This document shows, one piece after another, positions 59,613 to 64,000 of a stretch of 64,000 nt of DNA (its first letter is position 1; the number at the start of each line of letters is the position of its first letter). The stretch is from Firmicutes bacterium UBA7510 (lineage in GTDB: Bacteria; Bacillota; Clostridia; Tissierellales; Sedimentibacteraceae), in assembly GCA_002479485.1 (NCBI GenBank), contig DLNM01000048.1:1-64000 (forward strand), written 5' to 3'. The notes beneath the pieces were generated by a model. It had not been told where the DNA came from and did not search any database. It worked only from the letters and a program-made list of their open reading frames with translations. The position numbers and the translations under genes are program-made.

Positions 59613-61166
59613 ATGAAAAAATTATTTATATTTTTAGTAATTCTAATACTCATGCTAGGAACACTAACTAATATATATGCATCACAATCAGGTGTAAATG
59701 TTTCACTTCCTAGTTTTAAAATAACTTTGAATGGAACGCAGATTGATAATGTCTATAGAGAATATCCTTTTATAACTTATAAGGGAATAACTTATTTTCC
59801 ACTGACATACTTTGACTGTAGATTTTTAGGTACAGAAACAGTTTGGAATCAATCCACCGGACTTGAAGTGAATAAGACCGGAGTTACCTGTGGATACAGA
59901 AATTATACTACTAAAGTTAAAAACAAAAATACCTATACTGCTACGATTCCTAACTTTAGTATAAAAATAAACGGAAAAACTATAGATAATACGAAGGAAG
60001 AATACCCTTTATTATTATTTAAAAATGTTACATACTTTCCTATGACATGGAGATTTTGTGTAAATGAGTTTGGTTGGAGCTATAAGTTTGATAGTATAAA
60101 TGGTCTTAATATAAATTCAACTAATCCATTGGTATCAAATATAGTATCATCTAAATTTTCTGAATATAATTTAGAAAAAGATTTTTTACTTGATGATGAA
60201 TCTTGCTATTATTTCGGCAAAAAAGGTGAAATTTATAAACTTTCATACGTTAATAATGCTAAACCTGAAAAAATTTTTCATTTACCTATTTGGAGCTATG
60301 GTGACGGAACTACATATGTAAGTGGTTGGTTTTTCAAGGATAATAATAAACCATGCTTTGCCTTTCATCAAGGTGGAGCAATAATGGGCTCTGATTGGTA
60401 CTACTTAATTAATTCTGATGGTACTGTGAAGGAATTAGAGTCAGGATACCTATATTTCAAAAGTTTTGGGGATTATCAAATTAAGATAAGTCAATACTTT
60501 CCACCATCACCTAACAATATGATTATTAAAACGAATAATTCAGAATTTACAAGCGTTGGTAATCCAAAATATTGCTATGGAATATCAGGAAACTTCGGAG
60601 GATGTAGTCCAAGTAAAAACTTATATATGCTTGATGAAAATATTTATGTTTTAGGTATGAATAGCGAGTATGAAACAGAATACAGCAAGATTGTTAAAGT
60701 AAATATAAATACTAATGAAACAACAGAGCTAGGAAGTACAACTACTGACTATTTTGTATTAGATAATAATACTATTTATCGTAAAGATTTCACAAAAAAA
60801 TTATACAAAATAGATTTAAAAACAAGCATTGAAACTCCAATTGATATCCCAAAGTACAATTACTTTGAAGTGTTAAATAGTAAATTTTATTATTGGAATA
60901 GTGCGGATAATAAGCTCTATTTATACGGTCAGGATAAAGCTATAAATGAAAACGGAACATTGATTTCAATGGAAATAGATGATAGTTACTTAATATGCAA
61001 ATTTGAGGAAGCAAGTACAAATCCTTATAGACTTTTAGTCATTGATAAAAACGGCGATATAGTTTTGAAAAGCTCTGATGTAGTAAAGTATACAAGTATT
61101 AGTAACGATGTTTTAACCTATATGGAATTCTACAGTAAGGATATATATAAAGTAAATCTTAAATAA
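59613..61166 (+). CDS. secreted protein: two stalk-like repeats plus beta-propeller-like region
   Basis: 517 residues with a signal peptide (about 1-24, ending NIYAS). Two tandem ~75-residue modules follow: FKITLNGTQIDNVYREYPFI...YFPLTY (about 36-100) and FSIKINGKTIDNTKEEYPLL...YFPMTW (about 108-175), resembling copper-amine-oxidase N-domain/stalk repeats. The remaining ~330 residues contain repeated short strands ending in -YKL/-YKI and -TNETTELG units, as in DUF5050/propeller-like secreted proteins. It is probably cell-surface or wall-associated. No catalytic motif is recognised. Confidence 0.7.
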   Translation: MKKLFIFLVILILMLGTLTNIYASQSGVNVSLPSFKITLNGTQIDNVYREYPFITYKGITYFPLTYFDCRFLGTETVWNQSTGLEVNKTGVTCGYRNYTTKVKNKNTYTATIPNFSIKINGKTIDNTKEEYPLLLFKNVTYFPMTWRFCVNEFGWSYKFDSINGLNINSTNPLVSNIVSSKFSEYNLEKDFLLDDESCYYFGKKGEIYKLSYVNNAKPEKIFHLPIWSYGDGTTYVSGWFFKDNNKPCFAFHQGGAIMGSDWYYLINSDGTVKELESGYLYFKSFGDYQIKISQYFPPSPNNMIIKTNNSEFTSVGNPKYCYGISGNFGGCSPSKNLYMLDENIYVLGMNSEYETEYSKIVKVNINTNETTELGSTTTDYFVLDNNTIYRKDFTKKLYKIDLKTSIETPIDIPKYNYFEVLNSKFYYWNSADNKLYLYGQDKAINENGTLISMEIDDSYLICKFEEASTNPYRLLVIDKNGDIVLKSSDVVKYTSISNDVLTYMEFYSKDIYKVNLK

Positions 61167-61168
61167 AT

Positions 61169-61225
61169 AAAACATCACGTTTAGATAGCACCTAAGATGC
61201 ATCATAAATGTGATGTTTTGTTTAT
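61169..61225 (+). terminator. terminator after the secreted stalk/propeller gene
   Basis: AAAACATCAC (61169-61178) pairs with GTGATGTTTT (61210-61219) and is followed by GTTTAT. The loop is long (31 nt). Confidence 0.6.
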
Positions 61226-61242
61226 ATTTCTATTTAAGCGTT

Positions 61243-61758
61243 TTATGCTTTTATCTCAAAGGTGAATAAACAGGGTTTCTCGCTGTCGGTGCTTCTTGGG
61301 GATGCTTTATATGACGTTAGCTTTAACTTGACACCCAGTGCGATTTCATAATTATATAGAGCAGCCGCGGCAGCACATCCGTAAAAAGTGGGCGATATTG
61401 TGAACTTTTCTGGTCTTATGCTTGTACAGTGGCAAGCTCTTTCAGCGGTAAATGTCCCATCTTCATTCAGTTTAATACGATTAGCGTTTTTAAGTAACTC
61501 AATTTTTTCAGCCAAACTCTTATCTGCATTCTCCAACGCAAACGCTTTTCCTGACCGTCCGCCACCATCACAGCTACCATTACGTTCCCATATTGACAGG
61601 CGTTGTTCTTCCTCAAGAAGCTCGTCCATTAGCTTAACGAACTTTAATTCGGCTTCTTTATCATCGTTGCTTGACTGAATGATACCTTCAAACCGACTTA
61701 TTGTACATTCTGGGATTTCGTCTTTTTTCATTTTTTTAACCATTCCTTTAAGCCTCAT
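61243..61758 (-). CDS. unrecognised Cys-containing protein of 171 residues
   Basis: Start chosen at ATG 61758 because AAGGAGGT lies 7 nt upstream; an open frame extends to 61836 without a ribosome site. I do not recognise it with confidence. It has a charged helical N-terminal half (LKFVKLMDELLEEEQRLSIWERNG), CDGGGRSGKAF, ERACHCTSIRPEKFTISPTFYGCAAAAALYNYEIALG (key part CHC...C), and a beta-rich C-terminus. The grouped Cys/His could bind a metal or cluster. The gene is visibly richer in G+C than its neighbours, suggesting recent transfer. Confidence 0.65.
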   Translation of the reverse strand: MRLKGMVKKMKKDEIPECTISRFEGIIQSSNDDKEAELKFVKLMDELLEEEQRLSIWERNGSCDGGGRSGKAFALENADKSLAEKIELLKNANRIKLNEDGTFTAERACHCTSIRPEKFTISPTFYGCAAAAALYNYEIALGVKLKLTSYKASPRSTDSEKPCLFTFEIKA

Positions 61759-61936
61759 AATAACGACCTCCTTATTTTTATTCATCTCGTGGTTCAAGTT
61801 TTTTTTGTATAGCTTACCTCGCGTGCATATAACCACCTATCTTTACTCATAAGTATATAATAAAAAAACAAGTAGACGCTTGACCGTGTCTGCCATTTTT
61901 GACAAAAACACAGATGTCCTTTTTAAAACTCTTTTT

Positions 61937-63151
61937 TTATTTAGCTTCTTTAGGAATTACTATAGGTTCACAGCTATTTATATTTGAAAATGTGATAGTC
62001 ATATATACCTTTTTTATTGCCATACTTTCATTAATAGACTCCTCTGAAGATAAAGATTCATTAATAAAACTTAAAATATTTTCCATAATATTTGTCATAT
62101 CAATATCACAACCAGCTAATTCACCAGTTTTTGAATCTATCCATATTGTGTAATATAAACCATCCATAGCTGATAATATTTCATTCAACATATTGTTTGT
62201 TTCTTCGTCTTCATCTAAATTACTAAACTGTTGTTCAAATAGTTTTAAATAATCTTGCATATTCACACTTATTTGCATTTTCATCAATTCTCTGTCATCA
62301 ATTATATAGTTACCAAAATATTTAACGTTATTTGATATATCTTCAATATTAATAAGTTCATTTGCATTAAAATCTTCAAACAAAGCAAGATTTTCTTCAT
62401 TTTTTTCTAAAACAAACTTTTCCCACTGACCATCTTCCATTGAATACATATTTATTTCATTACCAGCAATTTCAATATATTCTTCTACTACTTCGCTTTC
62501 AACATATCCCATCATTTCCATTGTCTCTGTTGTATTAACTTTAAGTTTCATAGGATTTTTAAATATTGTTGTTTCAACAGTCGAAGCCACTTTAATAGGT
62601 AATGCTAACCCTTCTTCTATAGCATTCATTTCCATATTCATGTCTACGGTATATATATAATTTTTCCACTTATTAGATTTTTCTATAGCTGTATTTACAA
62701 TTTTTATACTATCAACAGGTTTAGTCATTATAACAAAAGTGTTTACTGAACTATCATAATCTACGCTTCCGCCTAAGGCTTCTATGACTGCTCTTATTGG
62801 TAAATATGTTCTATTATTTTTCTTTAGAGCAACTGTATCAATAGCAATATTTTTATCATCTTTTAATATATAATTTTTACCTATAGGAACCTTTACTGTA
62901 ACTCCATCCTTTGTTGCTATGGCCATTTGATTATCATTATCCCAATCTACTTTTGCTCCAAATGTCTCTAATGTTATTCTAAATGGAACTAAAGTTCTGT
63001 AATTTGAATCTATAAATGGAAATCCATAGTCTTCATTAAAATTTAAAGGTTTTGAGTTGATAGTTATTATAACATCATCATCAGCAAAAACATCCATTGG
63101 CGTTATCATAAGAATTAAAGCTAAAACAAAAAACAATATGTTCTTTTTCAT
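61937..63151 (-). CDS. secreted protein with copper-amine-oxidase N-domain and lipoprotein-like C-domain
   Basis: 404 residues from ATG 63151 (GGGAGAG 8 nt upstream). The signal peptide ends near FA-DD (about residue 24). Residues about 27-145 form a copper-amine-oxidase N-like domain with the repeated NYRTLVPFRITLETFGAKVDWD and NRTYLPIRAVIEALGGSVDYD units. The rest (about 150-400) resembles LppX/DUF6612-type hydrophobic-ligand carriers. It is probably surface-bound. The AT-rich 86 bp upstream hold a TATAAT-like box but no well-placed -35. Confidence 0.75.
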   Translation of the reverse strand: MKKNILFFVLALILMITPMDVFADDDVIITINSKPLNFNEDYGFPFIDSNYRTLVPFRITLETFGAKVDWDNDNQMAIATKDGVTVKVPIGKNYILKDDKNIAIDTVALKKNNRTYLPIRAVIEALGGSVDYDSSVNTFVIMTKPVDSIKIVNTAIEKSNKWKNYIYTVDMNMEMNAIEEGLALPIKVASTVETTIFKNPMKLKVNTTETMEMMGYVESEVVEEYIEIAGNEINMYSMEDGQWEKFVLEKNEENLALFEDFNANELINIEDISNNVKYFGNYIIDDRELMKMQISVNMQDYLKLFEQQFSNLDEDEETNNMLNEILSAMDGLYYTIWIDSKTGELAGCDIDMTNIMENILSFINESLSSEESINESMAIKKVYMTITFSNINSCEPIVIPKEAK

Positions 63152-63259
63152 AAAAAGTTCTCTCCCTTTCATTTGACAAATTTCTTGTTTATTCTACATA
63201 TTATTATAATAACATAATTTATAAAAATTTCAAATATATTCTACTTTTCAATAGATGAA

Positions 63260-64000
63260 CTATAATTTTTCTACTGATACATCATAGATTTTGTTATTTA
63301 ATTTAATTTTATAGAAGGCTGCATTACTTTTATTTTCTATAGAAAATTCTTCCTTTAACTTTTCTAAATCTTTTAGTTCCTTAATATACAAGTTCTGAGC
63401 TTCCTCTATACTGACGTTTAAAAAGCTAATTTTATCTCCAGGTTTAGCTTGAGCTAATTTTGGTAAATCTACTGATATAACATTTGCTATTTTTGTGTAA
63501 CCTCCAACTGTTTGTCTATCAGCTAGCATTATTATTGGAGTTCCATGTGATGGTACTTGAATTGCTCCAAGGGCTATTCCATCAGAGATAATATTGCCGT
63601 CTTTTTTATGCTGTATTTTTTCTCCTTCAAGTCTGCATCCCATTCTATCAAATTCATTGGACACAGTGTATGTACTATTTAAAAATGTATTGCATCCTTC
63701 CTCAGTAAAATAATCCTCCTGAGGCCCCATAATAACTCTAAGGCTTATATTATTACTAAGTTGGTTGTTTATATTTAATGTTCTTTTACTTAAATTATAT
63801 ATGCTTGCTTTAGGATTTTCAAAGCCTATTTCATCGCCTTTTTCAAGCTTTCTACCTTTAAAACCACCGATACTTGCCTTTGTATAAGTTGATTTGCTAC
63901 CCATTACAGTAGGAACTGACAATCCGCCAGCAAATGCAATATAAGCTCTGCTACCTGATTTTATTCCTTTAAAGGATAATATATCTCCCTTGTGGCAAAC
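63260..64000 (-). CDS. pxpC: 5-oxoprolinase subunit PxpC (5' end outside window)
   Basis: The frame is open to the window edge, giving about 246 C-terminal residues. SGSRAYIAFAGGLSVPTVMGSKSTYTKASIGGFKGRKL (key parts SRAY, GSKSTY, GGFKGR) and DRMGCRLEG, with IQVPSHGTPIIMLADRQTVGGYTKIANV (in part), identify the biotin-dependent carboxylase-like C subunit. With PxpA and PxpB it forms ATP-dependent 5-oxoprolinase. PxpB probably lies just outside the window, upstream of this gene. Confidence 0.92.
   Translation of the reverse strand, partial: VCHKGDILSFKGIKSGSRAYIAFAGGLSVPTVMGSKSTYTKASIGGFKGRKLEKGDEIGFENPKASIYNLSKRTLNINNQLSNNISLRVIMGPQEDYFTEEGCNTFLNSTYTVSNEFDRMGCRLEGEKIQHKKDGNIISDGIALGAIQVPSHGTPIIMLADRQTVGGYTKIANVISVDLPKLAQAKPGDKISFLNVSIEEAQNLYIKELKDLEKLKEEFSIENKSNAAFYKIKLNNKIYDVSVEKL

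Noticed and set aside
61860..61930. Terminator of the secreted lipid-carrier-like gene
   Set aside because: AGACGC/GTGTCT with a T-run on the minus strand is suggestive, but the stem is short and includes a wobble pair; too weak to list.
1..64000. CRISPR arrays, rRNA and tRNA genes
   Set aside because: No regular spaced repeats and no recognisable rRNA or tRNA sequence were seen in reading both strands; the search was by eye and could miss a tRNA.

Overview
The window is low-GC (roughly 30%) Firmicute DNA with AGGAGG ribosome sites and TTGACA/TATAAT promoters. It carries a complete gerA-type germination operon plus spoIIR, a clostridial lysine-fermentation operon, two sigma-54 activators and two S-layer proteins with SLH domains. 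This fits an anaerobic, amino-acid-fermenting, endospore-forming clostridium. An Acetoanaerobium/Peptostreptococcaceae-like host is my inference from gene content, not from a database search.

Layout. 1-13086 (minus) is one long capsule/exopolysaccharide operon: O-antigen ligase/polymerase, membrane UDP-GlcNAc 4,6-dehydratase, PglE/EpsN-type aminotransferase, initiating sugar transferase, two glycosyltransferases, UDP-sugar dehydrogenase, a second polymerase, a second dehydratase-aminotransferase pair, and an acyltransferase cut by the window edge. A divergent Wzz-type chain-length gene follows. 14403-20916 holds a tyrosine recombinase beside two convergent S-layer genes. An 11-bp inverted repeat encloses the pair, and the only strong S-layer promoter lies just outside it, which is the layout expected of an invertible S-layer switch. 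21198-25506 holds housekeeping genes (acetyltransferases, rsuA, cinA).

25577-35247 is the lysine-fermentation operon kdd-kamA-kamB-kamC-kamD-kamE, with a sigma-54 promoter and a likely dedicated activator (33850) that may bind TGCCgAATAwTCGGCA sites. 35264-38980 is an Fe3+/phosphonate-type ABC importer. 39237-42044 is an amino-acid ABC importer behind a lysine riboswitch. 42122-46725 is the ger operon plus spoIIR. 46867-51344 holds a second sigma-54 activator, a thiolase with a sigma-54 promoter and a triple operator, and an acetoacetate CoA-transferase with a Rex-like operator. Thiolase and CoA-transferase match the last steps of lysine fermentation, in which acetoacetate becomes acetyl-CoA and butyrate.

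51413-57747 (minus) is the least familiar part: a response regulator and histidine kinase, a terminator, then a tightly coupled operon of tiny ORF, ABC ATPase, second tiny ORF, ABC-2 permease fused to an M1-like metallopeptidase, and ABC-2 permease. The two 26-codon ORFs are paralogous (CTEPMH ... CAI-x-AW), each has its own ribosome site, and each runs into the start of the next gene. Their RNA can form competing hairpins. They could be a peptide-linked transport system or a duplicated leader-peptide attenuator. 57904-64000 holds 5-oxoprolinase subunits A and C (the latter cut by the edge), an acetyltransferase and secreted proteins.
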